A DNA stretch of 64,000 bases from an uncultured Peptococcaceae bacterium (GTDB lineage Bacteria; Bacillota; Peptococcia; Peptococcales; Peptococcaceae). The translations under genes were made by a program, and so were the position numbers. The notes beneath the pieces are model-generated. The model was not told where the DNA came from and searched no databases. It saw only the letters and a program-made list of their open reading frames with translations. Shown here one piece after another: positions 7,649-16,208 of this stretch. Numbering within the stretch: position 1 is the stretch's first letter; every line of letters starts with the position of its first letter. Where the stretch lies: assembly GCA_947254645.1 (NCBI GenBank), contig CAMYDW010000002.1, forward strand, positions 62,001-126,000, given 5' to 3'.

Positions 7649-8050
7649 ATGAGCAACCAACCCTATACCATTGTGGTGCGTGGTGAGCGCATCACTGTAT
7701 CTGAAACCGTCTATCGTGCCTATTACCAACATCGTGAGCATGCACGCTATCTGCATCAGCAGTCGATGCGCCATGAGCTGTCGTGGCAACGCTTGGAGGA
7801 CGCTGGTATGCCTGTGGACTACCATCTGCGCCAAGAGGTGTCCCCCTTTGAGCCAAAGTATGCGGCCCTTTATGAGGCCCTCAAGCTGCTTTCACCCGAG
7901 GAGGAAGAAATGCTGTGGCAGTTGGTGATGGGAGAGGCAACGGAGCGTGACCTGGCACTGCGACAAGGGGTGTCTAAGACCACGATTCACAAGCGCAAGT
8001 GCAAGGTGTTAAAAATATTACGCGAAAGTATGGAAAAGACTTTACATTAG
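7649..8050 (+). CDS. Sigma-70 region-4-like DNA-binding protein
   Basis: The 133-residue product ends with a helix-turn-helix (ATERDLALRQGVSKTTIHKR) typical of sigma region 4. The N-terminal half (RGERITVSETVYRAYYQ) resembles phage- and element-encoded sigma-like proteins. No region 2 is present, so it is not a full sigma factor and may be an activator. AAAGGA is 8 nt before the ATG. It is divergent from the ArpU-like gene and ends 38 nt before the PPK2 gene, with which it may share a transcript. It could control the holin-amidase cassette. Confidence 0.7.
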   Translation: MSNQPYTIVVRGERITVSETVYRAYYQHREHARYLHQQSMRHELSWQRLEDAGMPVDYHLRQEVSPFEPKYAALYEALKLLSPEEEEMLWQLVMGEATERDLALRQGVSKTTIHKRKCKVLKILRESMEKTLH

Positions 8051-8088
8051 GAGTACAATAGAAAAAAGAACAGAGAGAAGGGATAGCA

Positions 8089-9900
8089 ATGCTAAGAAAA
8101 CTAGATTTTGCAAAAGATGATCCGCTAATGCAGCAGAAAAACTCGGCCCTCGGCGAACAACTGGCAGCCCTCCAACGACAAATGATTAAAACAGAACAAA
8201 GTGTGTTGATTATTTTGAGTGGTTGGGAAGCGTCTGGCAGAGGGGCTATTCTCAATGATGTATTGCAGGAGCTTGACCCACGCTATTACCAACTATCACA
8301 GTATGAGGAGTCCAACGGCAGAGAGGACAGCAACCATCCTTGGATGTGGAAATTTTTCCAAGAGTTCCCACGCAGAGGGCGCATGGGTGTCTTTGACCAC
8401 AGCTTCTATGTGGATATTCTGCGTGATTTGGACATGGATGACATCACCTTTGAGCATTCGGTGCGTGACATTTGCTTTGTAGAAAAGCTATTGGTGCACG
8501 ATGGCTGCATGGTGATGAAGTTTTTCATTGACCAAGACGAAAAAACCATGAAGAAAAATGTGGAAGGGCGCCGAAAGGATCCCCTCATGGGCCAATTTTT
8601 ATCGAATTATGACGAAGCGCAGCTGGCAAACTACAAGGCCTATCGCCAGCACATCAGCAAGGTGCTAGATCGCACCACGACCTTGGATTGTCCGTGGCAT
8701 GTGGTTGCCGCAGAGGACACCAAGACGGCGGCGAAGCAGATACTGACCACGATGATTCGTGCCTTGGAATGGCATTTGGCATCGACGCCGATTGATTGCA
8801 TTACGCCGTTGCCACCAGTGGTGTCTCGTCCGCTGGGACAGGTGGACCTCACCAAGGCCGTCACTCGAGAAGCCTACGATGCCACCCTCAAGGACTTGCA
8901 GAAGGAAGCGGGGGCGTTGCTTTATATGCTCTATCGCCAAGGGATTCCATCGGTGATTGTCTTTGAAGGCATGGATGCCGCTGGCAAGGGTGGCTGTATT
9001 CGCCGCTTGACCAAGTACATGGACCCACGCAGCTATCGTGTAGCGACCACGGCGGCACCGATTCCGTATGAGCTGTCGCACCATTATCTGTGGCGCTTTT
9101 ATCAGACCTTGCCAATTCCTGGACATTTGACCATCTATGACCGTAGTTGGTATGGGCGTGTGCTAGTGGAACGCATCGAGGAGCTGGCGAGTATCACCCG
9201 TTGGCAGCAGGCCTATGAAGAAATCAATGAAATGGAAGAAAGTCTGGTGGCCGATGGCACCCTCTTGCTCAAATTCCTCTTGGTGATTGACAAGGACGAG
9301 CAAGGCAGACGCTTTGAGGAACGTAAAAACACGCCAGAAAAGAACTATAAAATCACCGATGAGGACTGGCGCAATCGTGAAAAATTTGACGATTATGTGC
9401 TTGCCATGGATGATATGATTGTCCGCACCTCGACAGTGCATTGTCCTTGGGACATTGTACCGAGCCAAGACAAGCGCTATGCGCGCCTGTATGTGTTGAG
9501 ACGCTTTATCGAGGAAGCCACCAAGGCACTGGAAAAGAGAAAAGATGCCTTGAGTGACGCAGAGCTGGCACTTTTGAAGGAAGCGAAAAAGGATTCCAAG
9601 AAGGTCGTGAAGGAAACGGAATCGACAAAGTCCACGACCAAGGACACCAGCAAAAAAGCCGACCAGAAGGAGGCATCTGCCAATGCCAAGGGGAAGGCGG
9701 ACGTGGCGGCGGTAGCGAAGGAAGCAGAGGACGCTGACGATGCCAAAATGGTTGACAATCAAGGGGAAGGTGCTGAAGGGACCCCAGAAAAGCCAGCCAA
9801 AAAGGACACAAAAAAGGACAAAAAGCCAAAAAAAGCATCAAAGAAGGGAAAAAAGTCCAGCAAAAAAGAAGAGAAAAAAGCAAGTAAGAATGAAAAATAA
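8089..9900 (+). CDS. pap: Two-domain PPK2 (polyphosphate:AMP phosphotransferase) with lysine-rich tail
   Basis: The 603-residue protein has two PPK2 domains, at about residues 1-235 and 255-480. Tandem PPK2 enzymes of this layout phosphorylate AMP to ADP using polyphosphate. The second domain carries the Walker A motif EGMDAAGKGG at about 293-302 and DRSWYGRVLVER, so it is the likely catalytic one. The first has a weaker loop (SGWEASGRGA), with Arg in place of the Walker Lys. Residues from about 490 form a 110-residue tail rich in Lys, Ser, Ala, Asp and Glu, like a histone H1 tail; this is unusual and may bind nucleic acid or polyphosphate. The gene ends at a terminator at 9907-9940. Confidence 0.9.
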   Translation: MLRKLDFAKDDPLMQQKNSALGEQLAALQRQMIKTEQSVLIILSGWEASGRGAILNDVLQELDPRYYQLSQYEESNGREDSNHPWMWKFFQEFPRRGRMGVFDHSFYVDILRDLDMDDITFEHSVRDICFVEKLLVHDGCMVMKFFIDQDEKTMKKNVEGRRKDPLMGQFLSNYDEAQLANYKAYRQHISKVLDRTTTLDCPWHVVAAEDTKTAAKQILTTMIRALEWHLASTPIDCITPLPPVVSRPLGQVDLTKAVTREAYDATLKDLQKEAGALLYMLYRQGIPSVIVFEGMDAAGKGGCIRRLTKYMDPRSYRVATTAAPIPYELSHHYLWRFYQTLPIPGHLTIYDRSWYGRVLVERIEELASITRWQQAYEEINEMEESLVADGTLLLKFLLVIDKDEQGRRFEERKNTPEKNYKITDEDWRNREKFDDYVLAMDDMIVRTSTVHCPWDIVPSQDKRYARLYVLRRFIEEATKALEKRKDALSDAELALLKEAKKDSKKVVKETESTKSTTKDTSKKADQKEASANAKGKADVAAVAKEAEDADDAKMVDNQGEGAEGTPEKPAKKDTKKDKKPKKASKKGKKSSKKEEKKASKNEK

Positions 9901-9906
9901 ATCAAA

Positions 9907-9940
9907 AGAGGACACACCTCATGTGTGCCCTCTTTTTTTT
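9907..9940 (+). terminator. Terminator after PPK2 gene
   Basis: A stem around GAGGACACAC/GTGTGCCCTC is followed by eight T residues. Confidence 0.85.
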
Positions 9941-9945
9941 GTGCG

Positions 9946-11319
9946 TTAGGCGAGGGTTGGCAAGGTACCCTTGCCTTCCTCGAGCATGGCGTCTGTTGGG
10001 ATAAAGTCGCTCATGGTATGGTTGTTGAATTTTTCAAAGGACATCATATCGAAGTAGCCAGTACCAGTCAGCCCAAAGACGATGGTCTTTGCCTCGCCTG
10101 TGGCAGTGCATTTTTCCGCCTCCTTGATGGCAGCACAGATGGCGTGACTGCTTTCTGGCGCAGGCAGGATGCCCTCAATGCGTGCGAAGCGAGTGGCTGC
10201 CTCAAACACCTCTGTTTGTTCGAGGGCCAGGGCGTCCATGTAGCCATCGTGATAAAGCTGGGAAATCAGTGGGCTCATGCCGTGATAGCGCAAGCCCCCT
10301 GCATGGCTCGCCGATGGGATAAAGCCACTGCCAAGGGTGTACATTTTTGCCATTGGGCAGACCTTGCCAGTGTCGCAGTAATCATACGCAAAGGTGCCAC
10401 GGGTGAGGCTTGGGCAGCTTGCTGGCTCCACTGCAATAAACTGGTAATCCTTTTCGCCACGGAGCTTTTCGCCCATAAATGGCGCAATCAGCCCTGCAAG
10501 GTTGGAGCCGCCACCTGCACAGCCAATGATGATATCTGGGGTGATATCGTATTGGTCAAGGGCAGTCTTTGTTTCTAGGCCGATGATGGATTGGTGCAAG
10601 GACACTTGATTGAGCACACTCCCAAGGACATAGCGATAGCCCTCGGTTTGGGTGGCAACCTCCACGGCTTCAGAAATCGCACAGCCGAGGCTGCCAGTGG
10701 TGTTGGGATGGTCGGCATTGATTTGGCGGCCAATAGCAGTATCCATTGATGGAGATGGTGTGACGCTGGCGCCATAGGTGTGCATGACTTCACGGCGAAA
10801 GGGCTTTTGTTCGTAGGACACCTTGACCATGTAAACCTTGCATGCTAGGTCGAAGTGGGCACACGCCATGGCAAGGGCAGTGCCCCATTGGCCAGCGCCT
10901 GTTTCGGTGGTCACACCACGCAGACCTTGCTCCTTGGCATAGTAGGCTTGCACAATCGCCGAGTTGAGCTTGTGGCTGCCACTGGTGTTGTTGCCCTCAA
11001 ATTTGTAATAAATCTGCGCAGGGGTGCCGAGGGCTTTCTCCAAGGCATAGGCACGCATCAAAGGGGCAGGTCGATAGGTTTTATAGTAGTCTTGAATCGC
11101 ATCAGGAATATCAATATAGGCCGTGGTGGTATCCAATTCGTGGTCAATCAGCCCCTCACAGAATACAGGGGCAAGGTCGGCCTTGGTCATCGGCTGGTGG
11201 GTGATAGGGTGCAAAAGGGGTGCTGGCTTGTTGGGCATATCTGCACGGAGGTTGTACCATTGCTGTGGCAGGGTGCTTTCATCGAGATAAATTTTGTGGG
11301 GAATGTGTGTGTTTGTCAT
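9946..11319 (-). CDS. trpB2: Tryptophan synthase beta-like protein, TrpB2 type
   Basis: The 457-residue product is a PLP-dependent tryptophan synthase beta subunit of the stand-alone TrpB2 class. It has the PLP-lysine motif GSHKLN, TETGAGQWG, and the Gly-rich phosphate loop CAGGGSN. TrpB2 joins indole to serine and does not form the classical TrpA complex. The frame is open upstream into the T-box leader, but the ATG at 11319 with AAAGGAAG upstream is the proper start. No other trp gene is present, so indole salvage is likelier than full synthesis. A T-box leader directly upstream implies control by uncharged tRNA-Trp. Confidence 0.92.
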   Translation of the reverse strand: MTNTHIPHKIYLDESTLPQQWYNLRADMPNKPAPLLHPITHQPMTKADLAPVFCEGLIDHELDTTTAYIDIPDAIQDYYKTYRPAPLMRAYALEKALGTPAQIYYKFEGNNTSGSHKLNSAIVQAYYAKEQGLRGVTTETGAGQWGTALAMACAHFDLACKVYMVKVSYEQKPFRREVMHTYGASVTPSPSMDTAIGRQINADHPNTTGSLGCAISEAVEVATQTEGYRYVLGSVLNQVSLHQSIIGLETKTALDQYDITPDIIIGCAGGGSNLAGLIAPFMGEKLRGEKDYQFIAVEPASCPSLTRGTFAYDYCDTGKVCPMAKMYTLGSGFIPSASHAGGLRYHGMSPLISQLYHDGYMDALALEQTEVFEAATRFARIEGILPAPESSHAICAAIKEAEKCTATGEAKTIVFGLTGTGYFDMMSFEKFNNHTMSDFIPTDAMLEEGKGTLPTLA

Positions 11320-11365
11320 GGTTGTTCTTCCTTTCTTGTCTTTGTCTGGTAAGACTGTTGGGAAG

Positions 11366-11412
11366 GAATAAAAAAACTCCTGTCCCAACAGCAATCTGCT
11401 GGGACAAGAGTA
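11366..11412 (-). terminator. T-box-controlled terminator hairpin
   Basis: On the minus strand ACTCTTGTCCCAGCA pairs with TGTTGGGACAGGAGT and is followed by seven T residues. Confidence 0.85.
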
Positions 11413-11645
11413 AAATTTCTCTTGCGGTGCCACCCGGCTTGGTGCATAGATACCATACACCCTCTCATGCGTACCATCATACGCGGATCTTTTTTAACGG
11501 AGGATTTACTCCGGCGCACATACTTGACTTTCTGCTTGCCCTCAGGAGCCCATTCGTCCCTGCCTCTCATATCACCTTTCCACCATCGGCGACTCTCTAT
11601 CATGATACAACAAGAAGTACTTACTCTCCCTCATTGGTTTAGCAT
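11366..11645 (-). promoter_or_regulatory. T-box riboswitch leader, probably tRNA-Trp specific
   Basis: Read on the minus strand the leader holds the T-box core GGGTGGCACCGC (around 11436-11425) and a Stem I region with AGAGAG. A candidate UGG specifier within GAATGGGCTCC places TGG at 11552-11550. The leader ends in a strong terminator hairpin at 11412-11366 with a T-run. Uncharged tRNA would pair with the specifier and T-box and stop terminator formation. The T-box core is certain; the specifier is chosen by its place in the leader and by the downstream gene. Confidence 0.9.
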
Positions 11646-11877
11646 ATTAAAACACAGACCAAGGGACATTGTCAATAGTTTTTGCGAGAAAAATTTTGTG
11701 GAATCACTTTCAAAAAATAGATAGAGTCTGATATACTGATAATAAATGATGTCCTTATCATATTAAAGATAACTTTTTGTTTATCAAATTTTTTTATTTT
11801 GAATTGAAGTATGAAATAAGCGAGCTATTAGTCATGTGCTTATAGTCGCAAATTCAAAAAAAATAGGGGATATTAAG

Positions 11878-12699
11878 ATGAGCGATAACAACCAAATGAA
11901 CACAGACAACCAGATGTATGATTTATTAGTTAAAACCATTACTAAAGCTAGCCAGAATCCTATCGTGATAGTTAAGCGAGAAGACTTTTTGAGAAAGGAA
12001 TTTAAAGGCAGTGACTATTTAGAGCAAATCATTAGTGATGGACCTCAAAGTGTCTTTACGACAAAAGCATTGAGAAAAAGAGCAGATAAGATTATCAACA
12101 AGGCCACTAATAAGACCTCTTTTGTTTCATTTGTGACAGGTATTCCTTCTAATCCTGTTATAGCAGTAGCAGCAGGAGGAGGCGATATAGCACAATACTT
12201 CGGCTTTGCCTTAAATCTCTCTCAACAAATTGCTTACTTATTTGGTGAAGATGAGTTATTCAATGGTGATATTGAAAACTTACCAGAAGAAGCCAGAATT
12301 AGAATTATTGCCTATCTAGGCGTCATGTTTGGTGCAAGTGGTTCAGCACTTCTCATTTCTAATGTTTCCAAAGTAGCTGGTAAGAATATTGGGATGAGAG
12401 TTACGCAAAAGGCTTTAACAAAAACAGCTTGGTATCCTTTGGTAAAAAAAATTGGTGCCACACTAGGCTATAAAATCACCAAACAATCTGTGGGAAAAAC
12501 GGTGACAAAAACAGTCCCTATATTTGGTGGGATTGTTTCTGGTGGTCTAACATATCTCACATTTAAACCAATGGGTGGTCGTTTGGCAGATGTCTTTGTG
12601 GATATTGCCAATGGAGATATAGTAGATGATTATGATGAAATAAACGAACTAAACGATCAGTTTAAAGAAAGCTGTAACGACATTATTGATATAGTATAA
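11878..12699 (+). CDS. Uncharacterised protein, weakly EcsC-like
   Basis: The 273-residue protein has a charged N-terminus and a Gly/Ala-rich hydrophobic middle at about residues 90-185 (IPSNPVIAVAAGGGDIAQYF, YLGVMFGASGSALLIS). A second Gly-rich stretch lies near 210-235, and the C-terminus is acidic. This loosely recalls EcsC-family membrane-associated proteins but I cannot place it firmly. The ATG at 11878 has AGGGG upstream; earlier in-frame ATGs lack a site. Codon use is clearly more AT-rich than in neighbours, suggesting recent gain. It stands alone, with a terminator at 12716-12756. Confidence 0.7.
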   Translation: MSDNNQMNTDNQMYDLLVKTITKASQNPIVIVKREDFLRKEFKGSDYLEQIISDGPQSVFTTKALRKRADKIINKATNKTSFVSFVTGIPSNPVIAVAAGGGDIAQYFGFALNLSQQIAYLFGEDELFNGDIENLPEEARIRIIAYLGVMFGASGSALLISNVSKVAGKNIGMRVTQKALTKTAWYPLVKKIGATLGYKITKQSVGKTVTKTVPIFGGIVSGGLTYLTFKPMGGRLADVFVDIANGDIVDDYDEINELNDQFKESCNDIIDIV

Positions 12700-12715
12700 T
12701 ACTGATGAAATGTGA

Positions 12716-12756
12716 ACACGAGGATTGATAGAAATGCTATCAATCCTCGTGTTTTT
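12716..12756. terminator. Terminator with perfect 16-bp stem
   Basis: The arms 12716-12731 and 12737-12752 are exact complements, followed by TTTT. Confidence 0.85.
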
Positions 12757-12865
12757 ATTAATATGCTAGTGGTAATTTTGTTAAAAAGAGAATACAAAAA
12801 AAGTTTTTCTATACAATCCCTCTCCCATCTTGTGCTATAATAGCAGTCACAAAGGAGTGGTCGAT

Positions 12866-13741
12866 ATGAGTGAACATCGCATGGAAAAAACAGCATTGAT
12901 CTTGGAGGGTGGCGGGATGCGTGCCACTTACTCCGCAGGTATCTTGGCAGTGCTCATTGAAAAAGGCTTGTGGTTTCCATACATTACTGGTATCAGCGCT
13001 GGAACGACTTTATTGGTCAACTATGTGCTGCGTGATGTGCCACGCTTGCGTGCCAGCTTCATTGATGCGGCAAAGGACCCAAACTTTGCAGGGATGAAGC
13101 ATTTTATCAAGGGGCATGGGTTTTTTAATGCACACTATATGTATGAAGAAATGATTTATGACGATGGGGCCTTGGCGGTGGATTGGCAGGCTTGGGAAAA
13201 AAGCGATGTGGAAATCTGCATTGGGGCCTACAACCAAGACAAAGGTACCATGAAATATTGGCATCGTGATGAGGTAAAGAGCTTGCGTGACTTGGGGCGC
13301 ATTTGTCGTGCGTCATCGTCCTTGCCGATTTTGATGCCACCCACCTATATTGACGGCGAAGGCTATGTGGACGGTGGCGTGGTGGACAGCTTTGGGATAG
13401 AAGAGGCGAAGCGAGATGGCTATGAGAAATTTGTCATTATTCCAACCCACACCCGAGGCTTTCGCCGTGAGCCAGCCAAGGAAAATCTGGTCTACAAGAA
13501 AATTCTGCGTCATCATCCAAAGGTGTATGAGGCGATGATGGCACGTTCTCTACACTACAATGCAGCGATGGCTGAGATTGAACGCTTAGAAAGCACTGGT
13601 CAGGCGCTGGTGCTTTATCCAGAGGCGATGCCCCTCACTCGTACGGAGCGTGATGAGGCGGCGCTGATTGCTGGCTACAATGCTGGCAAGTTGCAGGCAG
13701 AAAAATCCTTTGACGAGTGGTTTCCTTCATTGGCAGAATAA
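12866..13741 (+). CDS. Patatin-like phospholipase
   Basis: The 291-residue protein has the patatin signature: oxyanion loop EGGGMRA near residue 17, nucleophile motif GISAG near 45, and catalytic Asp in DGGVVDS near 170. It hydrolyses acyl chains of lipids by a Ser-Asp dyad, probably inside the cell since no signal peptide is present. The ATG at 12866 has AAAGGAG upstream; the frame is open to 12830 but without a ribosome site. It is flanked by terminators and is likely transcribed alone. Confidence 0.9.
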   Translation: MSEHRMEKTALILEGGGMRATYSAGILAVLIEKGLWFPYITGISAGTTLLVNYVLRDVPRLRASFIDAAKDPNFAGMKHFIKGHGFFNAHYMYEEMIYDDGALAVDWQAWEKSDVEICIGAYNQDKGTMKYWHRDEVKSLRDLGRICRASSSLPILMPPTYIDGEGYVDGGVVDSFGIEEAKRDGYEKFVIIPTHTRGFRREPAKENLVYKKILRHHPKVYEAMMARSLHYNAAMAEIERLESTGQALVLYPEAMPLTRTERDEAALIAGYNAGKLQAEKSFDEWFPSLAE

Positions 13742-13742
13742 G

Positions 13743-13787
13743 AGCGCAACGCTCCTAAAGACAGTTGTCTTTGGGAGCGCTTTTTTT
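13743..13787 (+). terminator. Terminator after patatin gene
   Basis: A long imperfect stem (GCTCCTAAAGACA with TGTCTTTGGGAGC) is followed by seven T residues. Confidence 0.85.
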
Positions 13788-14212
13788 GTGGATGGAGGGT
13801 ACAAAAGGTGGTTTTAAATTGTAAAAAAGTGATGATTTTTCAGACAACTTTATCACTAATCCAATAATTTATTGATTAAAGTAAAATATGAGATGGTCAA
13901 AAGTTTTAATTGAAATCCAAAGAAATACAAAAGTTTTCCCCAGAAAACAGTGGAAAACTCCCTTGGAACGGGGGAAAACTCTTGAAAAGTGGCTTTCTAA
14001 GGTGTGGATATGTGGATATCTCTTGTGCACAACTTTCTGGGGCATTGTGGATATATATAATAAAAATAACAACTATTGAATAGATTGGATGAAAATGAAA
14101 GTGAAAAGGTTGAAATATTGAACACTTCCCTTTATTATAGAAGTAATCCCCTTTAGACAGGGGATTCATCCATCCAAATGTAGGTAGAAATTGTAGAACG
14201 GAGGAATGAAGG
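13788..14212. other. AT-rich gene-free interval with DnaA-box-like repeats
   Basis: No gene is seen. GTTTTCCCC near 13932 and GGGGAAAAC near 13970 form an inverted pair. TGTGGATAT occurs at 14003-14011, 14011-14019 and 14046-14054, with TTGTGCACAA at 14023-14032. A small stem ATCCCC/GGGGAT lies near 14146-14168. The region is presumably the promoter of the ABC importer; no T-box core was found in it. Confidence 0.6.
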
Positions 14213-15229
14213 ATGAATAAAAAATGGATTGCTGGGGTGTTACTCGGCGCAATGGTGACATTGGCAGGTTGTGGGGCTGGTGGCAATGCCAATAATGGCA
14301 GTGCATCAGCAGAAAAAAGCGATAAGCTCCAAGTTGGGGTGATTCAGTTGGCCAGTCATGTGGCGCTTGACCAAGCGCACAAAGGCTTTGAAGATGGTTT
14401 GGCTGCCAATGGCTTAGAAATTGGTAAGGACGTGGAAATTGATTTCCAAAACGCCCAAGGGGACCAATCCAATTTGGACACCATTACCAAAAAATTTGCC
14501 AGTGACAAGAAGGACTTGGTGTGTGCGATTGCCACGCCTGCAGCAGTGCAAATGGCAAGTGCCAGCAAGGAAATTCCGATTGTCGGCACTGCAATCACCG
14601 ATTATGAAGCGGCGAAGTTGGTGAAATCCAACGAGAAGCCAGAAGGCAACGTGACTGGTACCAGTGATATGAACCCTATTGCCGAACAAGTGGCATTGAT
14701 TAAAAAGATGGTACCTGATGTAAAAACCGTAGGGATGATTTATTCATCAGCAGAAGAAAATTCACGTATCCAATCTGAACTATTTACAGCAGAATGCAAA
14801 AAAGCAGGCATTGAGGTGGAATCCACCACTGTTTCTAATGTCAACGAGATCCAACAAGCGGCAACCAACTTGGTGGGCAAGAAATTAGATGCAGTTTATG
14901 TGCCAACAGACAATTTGCTTTCTACTGCTATTGCAAACTTATGTGGTATTACCAATGCCAAAAAATTGCCTGTCTTTGTTGGTGAAGTGGGCGAGCTCAA
15001 TGGCGGCGGCTTGGCAACAGTGAGCGTTGATTACTACGAGCTTGGCAAGCAAGCAGGGGCGATGGCTGCAAAAATCCTCAAGGGTGAAGCAAAGCCTGCC
15101 GATATGCCTGTAGAAATGCCAGCAGTGACAGCCACTGCTGTTAATAAAATCGCTGTGGATGCCATTGGCTTAGAAGTGCCAAGCGATTTAAAAGATTTTG
15201 TGAAGGAATATAAGCCTGAAAAGAAATAA
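14213..15229 (+). CDS. trpX: ABC transporter substrate-binding lipoprotein, TrpX-like
   Basis: The 338-residue product has a lipoprotein signal peptide ending in LAGC at about residues 17-20. A periplasmic-binding fold of the PF04392 type follows (GVIQLASHVALDQAHKGFEDGL). Homologues include TrpX of the tryptophan importer TrpXYZ, though the family also serves other small ligands. A permease and an ATPase follow. A hairpin between this gene and the permease would let the binding protein be made in excess. Tryptophan as ligand is suggested by family and by the nearby T-box-controlled trpB2, but there is no T-box on this operon. Confidence 0.85.
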   Translation: MNKKWIAGVLLGAMVTLAGCGAGGNANNGSASAEKSDKLQVGVIQLASHVALDQAHKGFEDGLAANGLEIGKDVEIDFQNAQGDQSNLDTITKKFASDKKDLVCAIATPAAVQMASASKEIPIVGTAITDYEAAKLVKSNEKPEGNVTGTSDMNPIAEQVALIKKMVPDVKTVGMIYSSAEENSRIQSELFTAECKKAGIEVESTTVSNVNEIQQAATNLVGKKLDAVYVPTDNLLSTAIANLCGITNAKKLPVFVGEVGELNGGGLATVSVDYYELGKQAGAMAAKILKGEAKPADMPVEMPAVTATAVNKIAVDAIGLEVPSDLKDFVKEYKPEKK

Positions 15230-15240
15230 ACAGGCATAAG

Positions 15241-15273
15241 CGAAGGATTGCCCCTGGTGTAATCCTTCGTTTT
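15241..15273 (+). terminator. Intra-operon attenuating hairpin
   Basis: A 9-bp stem CGAAGGATT/AATCCTTCG followed by TTTT lies between the binding-protein and permease genes, a common way to set excess binding protein. Confidence 0.7.
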
Positions 15274-15318
15274 GTTGTCTGATATGAGATTAAACTCGAC
15301 ATACAGGAGGATTTTGCA

Positions 15319-16197
15319 ATGGAATTGGTAATATCGACCGTTGCCCAAGGGCTGTTGTGGTCTTTGCTTGCCATCGGTGTATTTTTGACATTTCGTATTT
15401 TAGATGTGGCAGATTTGACAGTAGAAGGCACCTACCCACTTGGTGGTGCGTTGGCAGTGGTGGCCATTGAAAATGGGCATTCTCCCTTTATGAGTATCGT
15501 GATGGCGTGCATTGGTGGAATGATTGCTGGGGCAGTCACTGGGCTGTTGCACACCAAGCTCAAAATTCCAGCATTGTTGGCAGGGATTTTGACAATGATT
15601 GGCCTTTACTCTGTCAACCTTCGTATCATGGGGCAGGCAACGGTGTCTATCTTGGGGATGGATACGGTGTATACCTTCTTTGAACAGATAGGCGCCGACA
15701 AAAATATATCTACCTTGGTGGTGGGCATCATTGGGGCTGTGGTCATCTGGATTTTCTGCTACACCTTCTTTGGGACAGAAATTGGTGCGGCGATTCGTGC
15801 CACCGGGGACAATCCACAAATGATTCGTGCCCAAGGGGTCAATACCGATTACATGATTATCCTCGGCTTGGTGCTTTCAAATGGGATGGTGGCCATCACT
15901 GGCGCCCTCATTTCTGAATCCAACGGCTTTGCCGATGTCGGCATGGGCACAGGGACCATCGTCATTGGCTTGGCGAGTGTGATTATTGGGGAAGTGCTCT
16001 TTGGCAACCGCAGCTTCAAAAACTGGTTGACAAGTGTGGTGCTTGGCTCTGTGATTTACCGTGGCGTTGTGGCCTTGGTGCTCTGGCTCGGTATGAATCC
16101 AAATGACTTGAAATTATTGACTGCTATCATTGTTGCCTTTGCCTTGGCGTTGCCAATGCTCAAAGCAAAAGCGCAACAAATGCGTGCTGGTCGCTAG
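15319..16197 (+). CDS. trpY: ABC transporter permease, TrpY-like
   Basis: The 292-residue protein has about eight hydrophobic segments and the branched-chain/ribose-type permease motif FFGTEIGAAIRATGDNPQMIRAQG near residues 153-176, which contacts the ATPase. AGGAGG precedes the ATG at 15319. It forms the membrane channel of the importer with the lipoprotein upstream; the ATPase gene follows 11 nt downstream. Confidence 0.88.
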   Translation: MELVISTVAQGLLWSLLAIGVFLTFRILDVADLTVEGTYPLGGALAVVAIENGHSPFMSIVMACIGGMIAGAVTGLLHTKLKIPALLAGILTMIGLYSVNLRIMGQATVSILGMDTVYTFFEQIGADKNISTLVVGIIGAVVIWIFCYTFFGTEIGAAIRATGDNPQMIRAQGVNTDYMIILGLVLSNGMVAITGALISESNGFADVGMGTGTIVIGLASVIIGEVLFGNRSFKNWLTSVVLGSVIYRGVVALVLWLGMNPNDLKLLTAIIVAFALALPMLKAKAQQMRAGR

Positions 16198-16208
16198 GAG
16201 GGCAAGAG

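Noticed and set aside
9477..9883. Minus-strand frames opposite the PPK2 tail
   Set aside because: They mirror the lysine-rich repeats and have Ser/Phe-rich low-complexity sequence; no ribosome site.
14003..14054. Chromosomal replication origin
   Set aside because: The DnaA-like boxes are imperfect and no dnaA, dnaN or rpmH gene is nearby.
13788..14212. A second T-box upstream of the TrpX-like importer
   Set aside because: No GGTGGNACCGCG-type core was found on the plus strand, so it is not claimed.
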